Shown here piece after piece: positions 10,188 through 23,524 of a stretch of DNA of 64,000 nucleotides (positions within the stretch are counted from its first letter, which is position 1; each line of letters begins with the position of its first letter). Made by a program: the position numbers and the translations under genes. The notes beneath the pieces were generated by a model. The model did not search any database and was not told the DNA's origin. It saw only the letters and a list, made by a program, of their open reading frames with translations. This stretch comes from Streptosporangiaceae bacterium NEAU-GS5. GTDB lineage: Bacteria; Actinomycetota; Actinomycetes; Streptosporangiales; Streptosporangiaceae. The stretch spans positions 62,001 through 126,000 of the forward strand of contig JAGFNW010000005.1 of the NCBI GenBank assembly GCA_017592665.1, read 5' to 3'.

Positions 10188-12502
10188 GAGTTACGCTCGT
10201 CGCCGCCACGGCGGACGCGGGTCCGGGTGCGGCGCGGCCGGTCGTCGCCCCCGCGGGACTCCTCGGACTCGGACTCGGCGGCCTCGTCGACCGGCTCGCC
10301 GGACGCCGCCTTCTCGGCGCGCTCGGCGGCCTCCTTCTCGACCACCTCGACCGGGACGAGCGAGAGCTTGCCGCGCGAGTCGATCTCGGCGATCTCCACT
10401 TGGATCTTCTCTCCGACCGACATGACGTCTTCGACGTTCTCGATCCGCTTGCCGCCGTGCAGCTTGCGGATCTGCGAGACGTGCAGCAGACCGTCCTTGC
10501 CGGGCAGCAGCGACACGAACGCGCCGAAGGTCGCGATCTTGACGACCGTGCCGAGGTAGCGCTCGCCGACCGTCGGCATGTGCGGGTTGGCGATCGCGTT
10601 GATCGCGGTCCGCGCGGCCTCGGCCGAGGGGCCGTCGGTGGCGCCGATGTAGATCGTGCCGTCGTCCTCGATGGTGATCTCGGCGCCCGTGTCGTCCTGG
10701 ATCTGGTTGATCATCTTGCCCTTGGGGCCGATGACTTCGCCGATCTTGTCTACCGGGACCTTGATGGTGATGATGCGCGGCGCGGTCGGGTTCATCTCCG
10801 CCGGAGAGTCGATCGCCTCCTGCATCACGTCGAGGATCGCCAGCCGGGCCGCCTTCGCCTGCTTCAGCGCGCCGGCCAGCACATGCGCCGGGATGCCGTC
10901 GAGCTTGGTGTCGAGCTGCAGGGCCGTGATGACGTCCTTGGTGCCGGCGACCTTGAAGTCCATGTCGCCCATGGCGTCTTCGGCGCCCAGGATGTCGGTC
11001 AGCGTGACGTAGGTGTCGCCCTCGCCGATCAGGCCCATCGCGATGCCCGCGACCATCTCCCTGAGCGGCACGCCCGCGTCGAGCAGCGCCATGGTGGAGG
11101 CGCAGACCGAGCCCATGGAGGTCGAGCCGTTGGAGCCGAGCGCCTCCGACACCTGCCGGATGGCGTACGGGAACTCCTCGCGCGAGGGCAGGACGGGGAT
11201 GAGCGCCCGCTCGGCGAGCGCGCCGTGGCCGATCTCGCGGCGCTTGGGCGAGCCGACGCGGCCCGTCTCACCGGTGGAGTAGGGCGGGAAGTTGTAGTTG
11301 TGCATGTAGCGCTTGGTCCGCTCGGGGTTGAGCGTGTCGATCATCTGCTCCATGCGCAGCATGTTGAGCGTGGTGATGCCCAGGATCTGGGTCTCGCCGC
11401 GCTCGAACAGGGCCGAGCCGTGCACCCGGGGAACCACGTGGACCTCGGCGTTGAGCTGCCGGATGTCCTTGGTGCCGCGGCCGTCGATGCGGATGCCGTC
11501 GCTGATCACACGCGCGCGCATGAGCTTCTTGGTGACGCTGCGGAACGCGGCGCTGACCTCCTTCTCCCGGCCTTCGAAGGCCGGCAGCAGCTTCTCGCCG
11601 GCCAGCGCCTTGACCCGGTCGAGCTCGACCTCGCGCTCCTGCTTGCCGGCGATCTGCAGCGCGGCGGCGAGCTCGCTCTTCACCGCGTCCTCGACGGCCT
11701 GGTAGGCGTCGTCCTGGTAGTCCAGGAAGATCGGGTATTCGGCGGTCTCCTTGGCGGCCACCTTGGCCAGCCGCGACTGCGCCTCGACCAGGACCTTGAT
11801 GAACGGCTTGGCGGCCTCGAGGCCCTCGGCGACGCTCTCCTCGGTCGGCGCGGCGGCGCCCTCGGCGACCAGCTTCAGCGTGTCCTTGGTGGACTCGGCC
11901 TCGACCATCATGATCGCGACATCGCCGTCATCGAGGACCCGGCCGGCCACGACCATGTCGAAGGTCGCGCTCTCGAGCTCGGTGTGGGTCGGGAACGCCA
12001 CCCACTGGCCGCTGATCAGAGCGACCCGTACGCCGCCGATGGGGCCGGAGAACGGCAGCCCGGCGAGCTGGGTGGAAAGGGACGCGGCGTTGATGGCCAC
12101 CACGTCATAGAGGTGGTCGGGGTTCAGCGCCATGATCGTGGCCACGACCTGGATCTCGTTGCGCAGGCCCTTGACGAACGACGGGCGCAGCGGCCGGTCG
12201 ATCAGGCGGCAGGTGAGGATGGCGTCCTCGGACGGCCGGCCCTCACGGCGGAAGAACGAGCCGGGGATCCGGCCCGCGGCGTACATCCGCTCCTCGACGT
12301 CGACGGTGAGCGGGAAGAAGTCCAGATTGTCCTTAGGGGACTTGGACGCGGTGGTGGCGGACAGGACCATGGTCTCGTCGTCGAGGTAGACGACAGAGGA
12401 GCCGGCCGCCTGGCGCGCGAGCCGTCCGGTCTCGAACCGGATCGTGCGCGTGCCGAATGAGCCGTTGTCGATCACGGCTTCCGTGCTGTGGACACCCTCC
12501 AC
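10184..12502 (-). CDS. pnp: Polyribonucleotide nucleotidyltransferase (PNPase)
   Basis: A 772-residue enzyme that degrades RNA phosphorolytically and can act as guanosine pentaphosphate synthetase in actinomycetes. Two RNase PH domains (first from residue 15; second from [19 protein letters not shown] about residue 335, with phosphate-binding SNGSTSMGS), then KH ([19 protein letters not shown]) and S1 ([23 protein letters not shown]) are all visible. The C-terminal 50 residues are a charged E/R-rich tail. GTG 12502 has an AGGAGG RBS five to six bases upstream. It follows rpsO, the classic rpsO-pnp order. Confidence 0.97.
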
Positions 12503-12766
12503 GGGGGACCTCCTCGGTTGGCAGGTCGCCCGCGTCCTTTGTCAGTTCCCCCGTCTGGTTCGGTCGCCGGTCTTCGATCGAAGCGCCCGGTTCCATCCTG
12601 ACCGGAGGCCACTACCGAGGACCGGCCCTCCGACGCCGCGGGGCGCATTGGTGCGGACGCGGGGCACTGGTCTTTCGGATATTAAGTTTGCGGGGTGCGA
12701 AGCCCTTCAGGGAACCGACGCACCGCGATCTGTGCCTAACTAGGGCCTATTTTGCCCTCATATGGA

Positions 12767-12794
12767 AAGGAGCGGCGCTCCCGCGCCGCTCCTT
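12767..12794 (-). terminator. Hairpin between rpsO and pnp
   Basis: AAGGAGCGGCGC (12767-12778) and GCGCCGCTCCTT (12783-12794) form a perfect 12-bp stem with a 4-base loop beginning six bases after the rpsO stop. There is only a weak T-run beyond it on the minus strand, so it may be a partial terminator or the RNase-processing hairpin known from rpsO-pnp leaders. The remaining roughly 260 bases up to the pnp start hold no gene I can support. Confidence 0.7.
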
Positions 12795-12799
12795 CCACA

Positions 12800-13069
12800 C
12801 TATCGGCGCAGGCCGAGTCGCTCGATCAGCGAACGGTAACGCGCAATGTCCTTGTCCTGCAGATACTTCAGCAGGCGCTTGCGACGCCCGACCAGGGCCA
12901 GCAGGCCGCGCCGGCTGTGGTGGTCGTGCTTGTGGGTCTTCAGGTGCTCGTTGAGGTCGTTGATGCGCCGGGTCATGAGCGCGATCTGAACCTCAGGAGA
13001 ACCCGTGTCTCCCTCGGAAGTGCCGTATTCGGCAACGATGGCGTTGGTGGTGGCGGTGTCGAGCGACAC
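12800..13069 (-). CDS. rpsO: Small ribosomal subunit protein uS15
   Basis: An 89-residue protein, exactly the usual S15 length when started at GTG 13069 ([15 protein letters not shown]). The family core [33 protein letters not shown] and the [21 protein letters not shown] tail are intact. GAGGAG sits five bases before this GTG. It binds 16S rRNA helix 22 and bridges to the large subunit. Confidence 0.97.
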   Translation of the reverse strand: MSLDTATTNAIVAEYGTSEGDTGSPEVQIALMTRRINDLNEHLKTHKHDHHSRRGLLALVGRRKRLLKYLQDKDIARYRSLIERLGLRR

Positions 13070-13246
13070 TGCGGCTCCTCGCATTGATGGACACGCCGAC
13101 AGATTTCCAGCCCGCGAACGACCGTGCGTGTCTACAGTCGCCGTGACAAGCGGCTCTTCCAATGGATAGCCGACATGCAAGACTACCATCGGCTGTCCAC
13201 CAGCCGAGACGAGTCGATTTCAGACCCCCTGGAGGGGCGCTACGCG

Positions 13247-14197
13247 TCAGGTGCGGCGGCGGACTTCGGCGACGTCGGCGTGGATCTGGGCGATGAGCGC
13301 CTCGATGGAGTCGAAGCGGACGTTGTCGCGGAGCCGGGCGCCGAACTCGATGGCCACGTGCGCGCCGTAGAGGTCGAGGTCGTCGCGGTCGAGCGCATAG
13401 GCCTCGACCGTGCGCGGCACGCCCTCGAAGGTCGGGTTGGTGCCCACCGAGATGGCCGCCGGCCAGCGGATCGCCCCGTAGGCCGCGGGCAGGTTGCCCA
13501 CCGGGACCCCCTGCATCCATCCCGCGTACACCCCGTCGGCGGGGATGGCGGTGAACTCGGGCGACTCGACGTTGGCCGTCGGGAAGCCCAGCTGACGGCC
13601 GCGCTGATAGCCGCGGACCACCACGCCCTCGACCCGATGCGGCCGGCCCAGCATCTCGGCGGCGCCCTCGACGTCGCCCGAGAAGATCCGCTCGCGGATG
13701 GCGGTCGAGGAGATCGCCTCGCCGTCGCTGACCAGAGGCACGCCCTCGGCCACGAAGTCGTACTTCTCGCCCAGTGTCTGGAGCGTCTCGACGTCGCCGG
13801 ACGCCTTGTGGCCGAAGCGGAAGTTCTCCCCCACGACCACCCCGGCCGCGTGAAGCCGGTCGACCAGGGCGATCTGGACGAACTCGTCCGGCGTCATCTG
13901 GGAGAACTCGAGCGTGAACGGCAGCACGCACACGGCGTCGACGCCCAGCTGGAACAGCAGCTCGTTGCGGTGGCGGGCCGTGGTCAGCCGCGGCGGATGG
14001 GTGCCGGGGCGCACCACCTCGTCAGGGTGCGGGTCGAAGGTGACCGCCACCGACGGCACGCCCAGCTCGTCGGCCAGGGCGACAGTGCGGGCCACCATCT
14101 GCTGGTGCCCGCGGTGAACTCCGTCGAAGACGCCGATCGTGACGACGGACCTGCCCCAGCTCGCGGGCACCTCGCCGAGTCCGTGCCAACCCTGCAC
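13247..14197 (-). CDS. ribF: Bifunctional riboflavin kinase/FMN adenylyltransferase
   Basis: A 316-residue RibF making FMN and FAD. FAD synthetase domain first: IGVFDGVHRGHQQ (H-x-G-H nucleotidyl transferase motif), VVGENFRFGHKASGD and SSTAIRERI. The C-terminal riboflavin kinase domain has GRQLGFPTANV and ISVGTNPTF. I chose GTG 14197 (VQGWHGLGEVP), 35 bases after the truB stop; upstream sequence reads into truB without the family pattern. Between this gene and rpsO there are about 175 bases for the rpsO promoter. Confidence 0.93.
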   Translation of the reverse strand: MQGWHGLGEVPASWGRSVVTIGVFDGVHRGHQQMVARTVALADELGVPSVAVTFDPHPDEVVRPGTHPPRLTTARHRNELLFQLGVDAVCVLPFTLEFSQMTPDEFVQIALVDRLHAAGVVVGENFRFGHKASGDVETLQTLGEKYDFVAEGVPLVSDGEAISSTAIRERIFSGDVEGAAEMLGRPHRVEGVVVRGYQRGRQLGFPTANVESPEFTAIPADGVYAGWMQGVPVGNLPAAYGAIRWPAAISVGTNPTFEGVPRTVEAYALDRDDLDLYGAHVAIEFGARLRDNVRFDSIEALIAQIHADVAEVRRRT

Positions 14198-14232
14198 CCT
14201 GACCCCCAACAGTTCGCGTTCCCCGCAACAGC

Positions 14233-15126
14233 CTAGGACACGAACACCGCGAGGGGTTTGGCCGCCTGGCCGTGCTCCTCGACCAGCGCGAGCAGCGTGC
14301 CGTCCGGGGCGAAGACGCCGACCGGCCCGGGGCCGAGCCCGGCGGCCGGCAGCCGCCCGCCGTGCGCCACCAGCCGGGCCTCGTCTTCGGTGACATCCCT
14401 GCGTGGGAACGCGGCGGCGACGGCGTCGGCCATCGGCAGGATCACGCAGTCGGCGCGCAGCTCGTCGAGCGTGCGCGCCAATCCGATCTCGTACGGTCCG
14501 ACCCGGGTGCGGCGCAGATACGTCAGATGGCCGCCGACGCCGAGACCGGCGCCGAGGTCGCGGGCCAGCGAGCGGATGTACGTCCCACTGGAGCACCTGA
14601 CCGTGGCGTCGACGTCCACCACGTCGCCGGAATGGCGGATCGCGGTCACCTCGAAGCCGTGCACCGTGACGGGGCGCGCGGCCAGCTCGACCTCCTCGCC
14701 CGCCCTGGCCCGCTTGTAGGCCCGCTCTCCATTGATCTTGATGGCGCTGACCTGCGGCGGGACCTGCATGATCGGGCCGGTCAGGGCTTTGATCCCGGCC
14801 AGCACGGCGTCGGCGGCGACCTCGTGCGCCGAGGAGACGGCCACGACCTCGCCCTCGGCGTCGTCGGTGTTCGTGGACACCCCGAGCCGCATGGTCGCCT
14901 CGTAGACCTTCTCGGTCAGCGCGAGGTGCCCGAGCAGCCGGGTGGCCTTCTCGACGCCGATCACCAGGACGCCGGTCGCCATCGGGTCGAGGGTGCCGGC
15001 GTGCCCGACCTTGCGGGTGCCGGCGATGCCGCGCATCTTGCCCACCACGTCGTGGGAGGTCCAGCCGGCCGGCTTGTCGACGACGACGAGGCCGCTCTCC
15101 GGAGGCGTACGGGTCTCCCGGCTCAT
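14233..15126 (-). CDS. truB: tRNA pseudouridine(55) synthase
   Basis: A 297-residue TruB, which modifies U55 in the T-loop of tRNAs. The catalytic aspartate lies in VGHAGTLDPMATGVLVIG (residues about 40-57); the RYIKTY-like block appears as VYEATMRLG and the SSGTYIRSLARDLG motif is present. The C-terminal region (QAAKPLAVFV) is a PUA-like actinobacterial extension. ATG 15126 overlaps the stop of the DHH phosphatase gene. Confidence 0.95.
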   Translation of the reverse strand: MSRETRTPPESGLVVVDKPAGWTSHDVVGKMRGIAGTRKVGHAGTLDPMATGVLVIGVEKATRLLGHLALTEKVYEATMRLGVSTNTDDAEGEVVAVSSAHEVAADAVLAGIKALTGPIMQVPPQVSAIKINGERAYKRARAGEEVELAARPVTVHGFEVTAIRHSGDVVDVDATVRCSSGTYIRSLARDLGAGLGVGGHLTYLRRTRVGPYEIGLARTLDELRADCVILPMADAVAAAFPRRDVTEDEARLVAHGGRLPAAGLGPGPVGVFAPDGTLLALVEEHGQAAKPLAVFVS

Positions 15127-16115
15127 GCGAGCAGCTCCTTCAGGCGCGCCACGGTCTCGGCGGGCGGCAGCTCGGAGGAGAAACCCGCGGCCATGCGGTG
15201 GCCGCCGCCGCCCAGCAGAGAGCAGGCCCTGGCCACGTCGACCGCGCCCTTGGAGCGGGTCGAGACGTTCCACACGCCGTCGTCGCCCTGCTTCAGCACC
15301 ACCGCGACATCGGCCTCGTCGACCTTCCGCACGACGTCGATGATGCCCTCGATCTCGCCGTACGGCAGGCCGCCCCGGTCTTCGCACGAGATGTACGTCC
15401 ACACCATGCCGTGCCCGTCGGGATCGAGGACGGCCCGCTGCAGAGCGCCCCCGAGCACGGCCAGATACGAATACGGCGCCCGATCCCACAGCTCCCGGGC
15501 GATGGCGTCCTGATTGATGCCCGTGGCCAGCAGACGGCCGGCCATGGCGTGCACCGACGGCGTGGTCGAGGAATACCGGAACGACCCGGTGTCGGTCACC
15601 AATCCTGTGTAGAGGCAGGTGGCGATGGCCCGGTCGACGGGCATGCCGAGCCGGTGGAGCAACTCCTCGGTCACCACCGCGGTGGCGGCGGCGGCCGGGT
15701 CGATCAGGTGCAGCGTGCCGAACCCGCTGTTCGACGCGTGATGATCGATCACGACCAGCTCGCCCGCCGCGGTCGCGCACGGCATGAGCAGGCCGAGCCG
15801 CTGCATCGTGGACGCGTCGAACGTGATCATCAGCTCCGGCCGGTCCGGATAGGCGGACGGCTCCGCCAGCAGCTCCTGCCCCGGCAGGAAGCGCAACAGC
15901 CGCGGCACCGCGAAGTCGCGGTCTCCGAACGAGCAGACGGCCTTCTTGCCGGCCGCGCGCAGCGCCAGCCCGAAGGCGAGCATCGATCCGAGCGCGTCGC
16001 CGTCCGGCGAGACGTGGCAGGCCAGGGCCAGGGTGTCGGCTTCCCGGATCAGCGCCACCGCGCGATCCCAGTCGGCCGGGGTGATGGAGCCTGTGGATGT
16101 GGAGCCGTGGGTCAC
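15123..16115 (-). CDS. DHH/DHHA1 phosphoesterase (NrnA-type oligoribonuclease/pAp phosphatase)
   Basis: A 330-residue DHH-family enzyme. Metal motifs run in order: [11 protein letters not shown] (residue 34), [15 protein letters not shown] (the DHH signature), [17 protein letters not shown], and the DHHA1 glycine motif [10 protein letters not shown] near the C terminus. NrnA-type enzymes hydrolyse nano-RNA and 3'-phosphoadenosine 5'-phosphate. Its place between rbfA and truB matches actinobacteria and many Firmicutes. GTG 16115 overlaps the rbfA stop. Confidence 0.93.
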   Translation of the reverse strand: MTHGSTSTGSITPADWDRAVALIREADTLALACHVSPDGDALGSMLAFGLALRAAGKKAVCSFGDRDFAVPRLLRFLPGQELLAEPSAYPDRPELMITFDASTMQRLGLLMPCATAAGELVVIDHHASNSGFGTLHLIDPAAAATAVVTEELLHRLGMPVDRAIATCLYTGLVTDTGSFRYSSTTPSVHAMAGRLLATGINQDAIARELWDRAPYSYLAVLGGALQRAVLDPDGHGMVWTYISCEDRGGLPYGEIEGIIDVVRKVDEADVAVVLKQGDDGVWNVSTRSKGAVDVARACSLLGGGGHRMAAGFSSELPPAETVARLKELLA

Positions 16116-16585
16116 GAGGTCGGGAGCTCCGTTTCGTGGTCTTCGCGATCGTCGCCGCCCTCGGCGTCCTCGTCGTTCTTCTTGTATGGGTCCGGTTCGC
16201 CGGCGTATTCCGCGCCGGCGGACTTCTTCGCGATCTCGGCGTCCCTGGCGCGGGCGGTGGCCAGCAGGTCGTCGATGTGCTTGGCGCTGTCGGGCAGCGG
16301 GTCGTGGGTGAAGGTGAGGGTCGGAGTGTGCCGCAACCCGGTCTGCTTGCCGATCTCCGAGCGGATGAGCCCCGTGGCGCTCTCCAGTGCGGCCCGGCTG
16401 TCGGCCCGCTCGGCGTCCGAGCCGAACACCGTGTAGTAGACGGTGGCGTCACTGAGGTCGGCGGTGATCCGGGTGTCGGTGACCGTCACGAAGCCGAGCC
16501 GCGGGTCCTTGATCCGGCGCTCCAACATCTCGGCGACGATCTGCTGGATGCGGTCGGCGATCTTACGCGCGCGTGCGGCGTCCAT
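16112..16585 (-). CDS. rbfA: 30S ribosome-binding factor A
   Basis: A 157-residue RbfA, a KH-fold factor in 16S rRNA 5'-end maturation and cold adaptation. Core is [31 protein letters not shown] and [25 protein letters not shown]. Roughly 40 residues of acidic, low-complexity tail ([20 protein letters not shown]) extend beyond the usual 115-120 residue core, as in other actinomycetes. Confidence 0.94.
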   Translation of the reverse strand: MDAARARKIADRIQQIVAEMLERRIKDPRLGFVTVTDTRITADLSDATVYYTVFGSDAERADSRAALESATGLIRSEIGKQTGLRHTPTLTFTHDPLPDSAKHIDDLLATARARDAEIAKKSAGAEYAGEPDPYKKNDEDAEGGDDREDHETELPTS

Positions 16586-16643
16586 GGTCGCGCTCCCCCT
16601 TACTCGATGTTCAATGTACGGGTGACGTCATCACGGGGGTCGT

Positions 16644-16949
16644 CTATTCCGGCCCCTCGTGCTCGTTGAAGATCCGCTGCCGGGCCGACAGCAGCTCGAT
16701 TTCGGGATGAAAGGCGACGAGCCGCTCGCAGGCGTTGAGGACCTCGTCGCAGTTCGCGGCGGTCGCCGACACCATGGCGATGCCGATTTCGGCGCGCCGG
16801 TGCAGATCCAGATGTCCGGTCTCGGCCACGGCCACCCCGGGAAACCGCCGATGCACCTCGGCGATCAGGGGACGGACCATGGACCGCTTCTGCTTCAGCG
16901 AATGGACATCGCCGAGCAGGATGTCCAGTGTCAGGGCACCCACATACAT
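16644..16949 (-). CDS. ylxP: DUF503 (YlxP) family protein
   Basis: A 101-residue protein with the family opening VGALTLDILLGDVHSLKQKRS and the body ETGHLDLHRRAEIGIAMVSATAANCDEVLNACERL. The gene lies between infB and rbfA, the conserved ylxP position. I chose ATG 16949 because the strong family similarity begins there; the RBS is weak. Function is unsettled, with a proposed ribosome-maturation role. Confidence 0.88.
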   Translation of the reverse strand: MYVGALTLDILLGDVHSLKQKRSMVRPLIAEVHRRFPGVAVAETGHLDLHRRAEIGIAMVSATAANCDEVLNACERLVAFHPEIELLSARQRIFNEHEGPE

Positions 16950-16990
16950 GTAGCTGCTCGCCAGTAACCCGGCGAACCGGTCTCGAAGGA

Positions 16991-17020
16991 AGGGCCCGCC
17001 CCCTGACGGGGACGGGCCCT
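16991..17020 (-). terminator. Hairpin terminator after infB
   Basis: AGGGCCCG-x-CCCC pairs with GGGG-x-CGGGCCCT over 13 positions with one mismatch. Read on the minus strand it lies 12 bases after the infB stop and is followed by TTCCTTCG. It separates infB from ylxP, although read-through to ylxP-rbfA-truB is likely. Confidence 0.7.
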
Positions 17021-17032
17021 CTGCTTTCGCGA

Positions 17033-20260
<3,228 letters not shown>

Positions 20261-20416
20261 TGCACTCCCTTACTCGGCCCGGGAGGCTAGTGGTGCCGCC
20301 GGACCGTCGCTACCTGGACGTACTCATCGCCGCGTGCTCATCAGGCGCTCATAGCAATCTGACTCCGCCCATCAACTCGGCGTCCTACATGACAGTTGGT
20401 AACCATTCACCCCGGC

Positions 20417-20719
20417 CTACTCGGCGTCAAGCCCCTCCAGGTAGGCCCGCAGAGACGAGCCGTCGAGCGCCCCCGACGTGCGAAAAGCACGTGGGAACGC
20501 GCGCCGGCGCTCGGCGAGCTCCAGACAGCCCAGAGCCGGATGCAATGAGGCACCCCGCCCCGGAAGCCGTCCTCGCAGATCAGGGACTATGACGTCCCCG
20601 ACCGCCACCAGGCGGAGCAGCTCGGACTTGACCGTGCGGACCCGGCACCCCACGCAGGTCCTTACCGGACCTCGCGGGGCAGCCTGGCCACCATATTCCA
20701 GCTTACCTTGCTGACGCAT
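20417..20719 (-). CDS. ylxR: YlxR (DUF448) family nucleic-acid-binding protein
   Basis: A 100-residue YlxR-type protein: [22 protein letters not shown] with the two-cysteine motif and [27 protein letters not shown], both family signatures. In other bacteria YlxR has been reported to bind RNase P RNA. ATG 20719 overlaps the end of nusA by 17 bases; earlier in-frame starts would lie deeper in nusA. It precedes infB by 156 bases. Confidence 0.88.
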   Translation of the reverse strand: MRQQGKLEYGGQAAPRGPVRTCVGCRVRTVKSELLRLVAVGDVIVPDLRGRLPGRGASLHPALGCLELAERRRAFPRAFRTSGALDGSSLRAYLEGLDAE

Positions 20720-21704
20720 CTGCGGGATCAGCGGGGGCTTCCTGAGTGTCCGGGCGAATGTCGATGCGCCACCCTGTGAGCCGCGCGGCGAGACGGGCAT
20801 TCTGCCCCTCTTTGCCGATGGCCAGCGACAGCTGGTAGTCGGGCACGGTCACCCTGGCGACACGGCCGTCGGCGTCGACGACCTCAACACGGGAAACGCG
20901 TGCGGGCGACAGGGCATTCCCCACGAACTCGGCCGGATCCTCTGACCAGTCGATGATGTCGATCTTCTCGCCGTGCAGCTCGGTCATCACGTTGCGCACC
21001 CGCGACCCCATCGGGCCGATGCACGCGCCCTTGGCGTTGACGCCGCCCTTGCGCGACCGGACCGCGATCTTCGTGCGGTGGCCGGCCTCGCGGGCGATCG
21101 CGGCGATCTCGACGGTGCCGTCGGCGATCTCGGGGACCTCCAGCGCGAACAGCTTCTTGACGAGGTTGGGGTGGGTGCGGCTGAGCGTCACCGACGGGCC
21201 CTTGGCGCCCTTCTTGACCTGCACCACATAGCAGCGGATGCGCTCGCCGTGCGCGTACTCCTCGCCGGGGACCTGCTCGTTGTGGGGCAGGATCGCCTCG
21301 ATCTTGCCGAGGTCGACCAGGACGACCCGGGGGTCCTTGCCCTGCTGGATGATGCCGGCGACCAGTTCGCCCTCGCGGCTGGCGTACTCACCGAAGTTGA
21401 TCTCGTCTTCGGCGTCCCGCAGCTGCTGCAGGATGACCTGCTTGGCGGTGGTCGCGGCGATCCTGCTGAAGTTGTCAGGGGTGTCGTCGTACTCCCTGAC
21501 GACCTGGCCCTCCTCATCCAGCTCGGCCGCCCAGATCTGGACGTGGCCCGAGACTCGGTCGAGCTCGGCGCGTGCCTTCTGCGCCGCGCCCTCGGTCCGG
21601 AAGTAGGCGATCAGCAACGCGTCCTCGATGGCCTTGACGACCAGGTCGAACGAGATGTCCTTCTCGCGTTCCAGGCTGCGCAGGACGCTCATGTCAATGT
21701 CCAC
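20703..21704 (-). CDS. nusA: Transcription termination/antitermination protein NusA
   Basis: A 333-residue NusA with the short actinobacterial layout lacking the C-terminal acidic repeats. N-terminal RNAP-binding domain ([26 protein letters not shown]), S1 domain ([22 protein letters not shown]), then KH1/KH2 ([57 protein letters not shown]). GTG 21704 is preceded by GGGGGGAG directly after the rimP stop, so the genes are co-translated. Confidence 0.96.
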   Translation of the reverse strand: MDIDMSVLRSLEREKDISFDLVVKAIEDALLIAYFRTEGAAQKARAELDRVSGHVQIWAAELDEEGQVVREYDDTPDNFSRIAATTAKQVILQQLRDAEDEINFGEYASREGELVAGIIQQGKDPRVVLVDLGKIEAILPHNEQVPGEEYAHGERIRCYVVQVKKGAKGPSVTLSRTHPNLVKKLFALEVPEIADGTVEIAAIAREAGHRTKIAVRSRKGGVNAKGACIGPMGSRVRNVMTELHGEKIDIIDWSEDPAEFVGNALSPARVSRVEVVDADGRVARVTVPDYQLSLAIGKEGQNARLAARLTGWRIDIRPDTQEAPADPADASAR

Positions 21705-21715
21705 AAGGCTCCCCC

Positions 21716-22201
21716 CTAGCCCTCGTCCTCATCCGAGTCCGCCTCGCCGACGTCCCGGTTGAACTCCACCTGGACCCGGCCACGGGCCAGATCCGCATAG
21801 GCCAGCCGCCCGGGCCCGGCCAGCTCCACACCCGCGTCGTCGGCGTCGACGACCCGTCCTTCCACCGTGCTGCCATCTCGCAGCTCGGCCTTGACCAGCC
21901 GATTCTTCGCGCGCCGCCAGTGGCGCGGCTCGGTCAGCGGACGGTCGACCCCGGGCGAGGTGACCTCCAGCACATAGGGACTGCCGCCCATCAGGTCGGT
22001 CGCGTCGAGCTCCTTGGAAACCGACTGGCTGACCTCGGCGATGTCGTCCAGGCTCACCCCGCCGTCGCGGTCGACCACCACACGGACGAGCCGCCGCTTG
22101 CCGGCGGGCGTGACGCTCACGCCCTCCAGGTCGAGACCTACGGCGGCGACCACAGGGCCGAGCAGTTCCTCAAGGCGGTCGCTTCGAGCGTCGCTGCCCA
22201 T
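21716..22201 (-). CDS. rimP: Ribosome maturation factor RimP
   Basis: A 161-residue RimP needed for 30S assembly. Family blocks: [48 protein letters not shown]-like N-domain and [37 protein letters not shown] 22201 has AGGAGG five bases upstream. It is the first gene of the rimP-nusA-ylxR-infB run and is divergent from the lipoprotein gene at 22326. Confidence 0.93.
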   Translation of the reverse strand: MGSDARSDRLEELLGPVVAAVGLDLEGVSVTPAGKRRLVRVVVDRDGGVSLDDIAEVSQSVSKELDATDLMGGSPYVLEVTSPGVDRPLTEPRHWRRAKNRLVKAELRDGSTVEGRVVDADDAGVELAGPGRLAYADLARGRVQVEFNRDVGEADSDEDEG

Positions 22202-22325
22202 TTCGACCTCCTGTTCACGTCGGGCGTACCTCGCCCAACGTGCCCAACAGCCTATCGAGGAGTGGGCACGCCTGAACGCCACACGGGCTCTGGGCACCGA
22301 GCGGCGCGCCCTACGATGGTATGTC

Positions 22326-22886
22326 GTGAGAGCAGGCGGAGCGGCGGTGACCGGAAACGCGGCCGCGAGACGGCCGGCGGGCGCGCCGACGAGAAGGGCG
22401 ATGCTCGGGGCGCTCGGGCTGGCCGCGAGCGGCGCGGCGCTGTCCGCGACGGCCGCCTGCGGCGGGCGATCCGGCGGCCCGGCCGCCACGCCCAGCGCTT
22501 CACCGCCCGGCCCGGCCGAGGCACTGCTCGCTCAGGTGATCTCCGGCAAGGAAAGCCTGCTCGCCCTCTATCAGCAGGCCGCGCCCGGCGATCCGGCGCT
22601 GGCCGCGCGGCTGTCCCCCTTCGTCCAGCGCCACCAGGAGCATCTGGCCGCGCTCCGCAAGCACCTGAGCGGGCCGCCGGCCTCCCCCTCGGCCGCCGCG
22701 ACCCCGTCGGCCGGCGTGTCAGGGCCCGCCACGGTGACCCTGGCCATGCTGCGCACGGCCGAGCGCAGGGCCGCCGCGTCCCGCCCCGCCCATCTGGCCG
22801 CCGCGCCGCCCGTGCTGTCCCAGCTTCTCGCCAGCATCGGCGCCTGCGAGGCCCTTCACGCCGTTGCCCTGGGGAAGCTCAGATGA
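22326..22886 (+). CDS. Tat-type secreted/lipoprotein, partner of DUF4439 protein
   Basis: About 186 residues. The N terminus has a twin-arginine segment (PTRRAMLGALGLAASGAALSATAAC) with a cysteine where a lipobox would end, although -3 is not the usual Leu. The mature part is helical and Ala-rich with E/H residues (HQEHLAALRKHL) and resembles a ferritin-like bundle. Start is ambiguous: GTG 22326 fits a leaderless transcript from TACGAT at 22312-22317, while GTG 22347 has GGAG five bases upstream. The stop overlaps the ATG of the DUF4439 gene, so the two are coupled. Exact role unknown. Confidence 0.65.
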   Translation: MRAGGAAVTGNAAARRPAGAPTRRAMLGALGLAASGAALSATAACGGRSGGPAATPSASPPGPAEALLAQVISGKESLLALYQQAAPGDPALAARLSPFVQRHQEHLAALRKHLSGPPASPSAAATPSAGVSGPATVTLAMLRTAERRAAASRPAHLAAAPPVLSQLLASIGACEALHAVALGKLR

Positions 22887-23440
22887 CCACGCCGACGACC
22901 TATCCGAACGCGAGCGCCGCCGCGTCGGCGGGCAGCCCGCTAGGAAAGGCCCTGGCCGCCGAGCACGCCGCCGTCTACGCCTACGGCGTCGTCGGCGCGC
23001 AGACCACGGGAACGCTCCGAAAGCGGGCCGCCACGGGCTTCGACGCGCATCGGGCGCGCCGCGACCAGCTGCGCGCGCTGCTGGTCAAGCGGGGCGAGGC
23101 CCCTGCCGAGCCGGCGCCGACCTATCCGCTTCCGTTCGAGGTGGCCTCGCCGGCGGACGCGATCCGGCTGGCCGTGCTGGTCGAAGATGGGGTCACCGCG
23201 GCCTATCTGGAGCTGGCCGCCGATCCCGACCTGTCCCTGCGCAGGCTGGCCGCCCTGGCCATGCAGGAGTCGGCCGTGCGGTCCTACACCTGGCGGCCGG
23301 TCGTCGTGGCCTTCCCCGGCATGCCCGTGGAGCGCGCGACCGGTCCCGATCCCGTACGCACCGAGCCGACGCCCATCCCGCCGGTCGTCGACACTCCGGC
23401 GGCCCAGTCGCCGATTTCTCAGCAGCTGCAGGATCAATAA
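22883..23440 (+). CDS. DUF4439 ferritin-like domain protein
   Basis: A 185-residue helical protein matching the actinobacterial DUF4439 ferritin-like family: LGKALAAEHAAVYAYGVVGAQT (E-x-x-x-x-Y first helix), FDAHRARRDQLRALL (H-x-x-R-R), YPLPFEVASPADAIRLAVLVEDGVTAAYLELAAD and a final SAVRSYTWR helix. These proteins are commonly found between rimP and proS in actinobacteria. Metal binding and function are not established. The last 40 residues are Pro/Thr-rich. Confidence 0.8.
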   Translation: MTTPTTYPNASAAASAGSPLGKALAAEHAAVYAYGVVGAQTTGTLRKRAATGFDAHRARRDQLRALLVKRGEAPAEPAPTYPLPFEVASPADAIRLAVLVEDGVTAAYLELAADPDLSLRRLAALAMQESAVRSYTWRPVVVAFPGMPVERATGPDPVRTEPTPIPPVVDTPAAQSPISQQLQDQ

Positions 23441-23468
23441 CCCGGTTTCGGGGCAGTTGCGTAAGAGC

Positions 23469-23502
23469 GGCTCGCCGTCATTCCCCCGAGACGGCGAGCC
23501 GT
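23469..23502. terminator. Bidirectional hairpin terminator between DUF4439 gene and proS
   Basis: CGGCTCGCCGTC and GACGGCGAGCCG form a perfect 12-bp stem around a 10-base loop, followed on the plus strand by a T-rich GTTTTCTT. It sits between two convergent genes and can serve both. Confidence 0.9.
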
Positions 23503-23524
23503 TGCCCGTTTTCTTGGCGGCTTC

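Noticed and set aside
10400-12460. 686-codon plus-strand frame opposite pnp
   Set aside because: Composition mirrors the reverse complement of PNPase codons, with no RBS and no recognisable domain.
12503-12766. A hidden gene or riboswitch in the pnp leader
   Set aside because: No conserved aptamer pattern or RBS-led frame was visible; it is most likely the pnp 5' leader.
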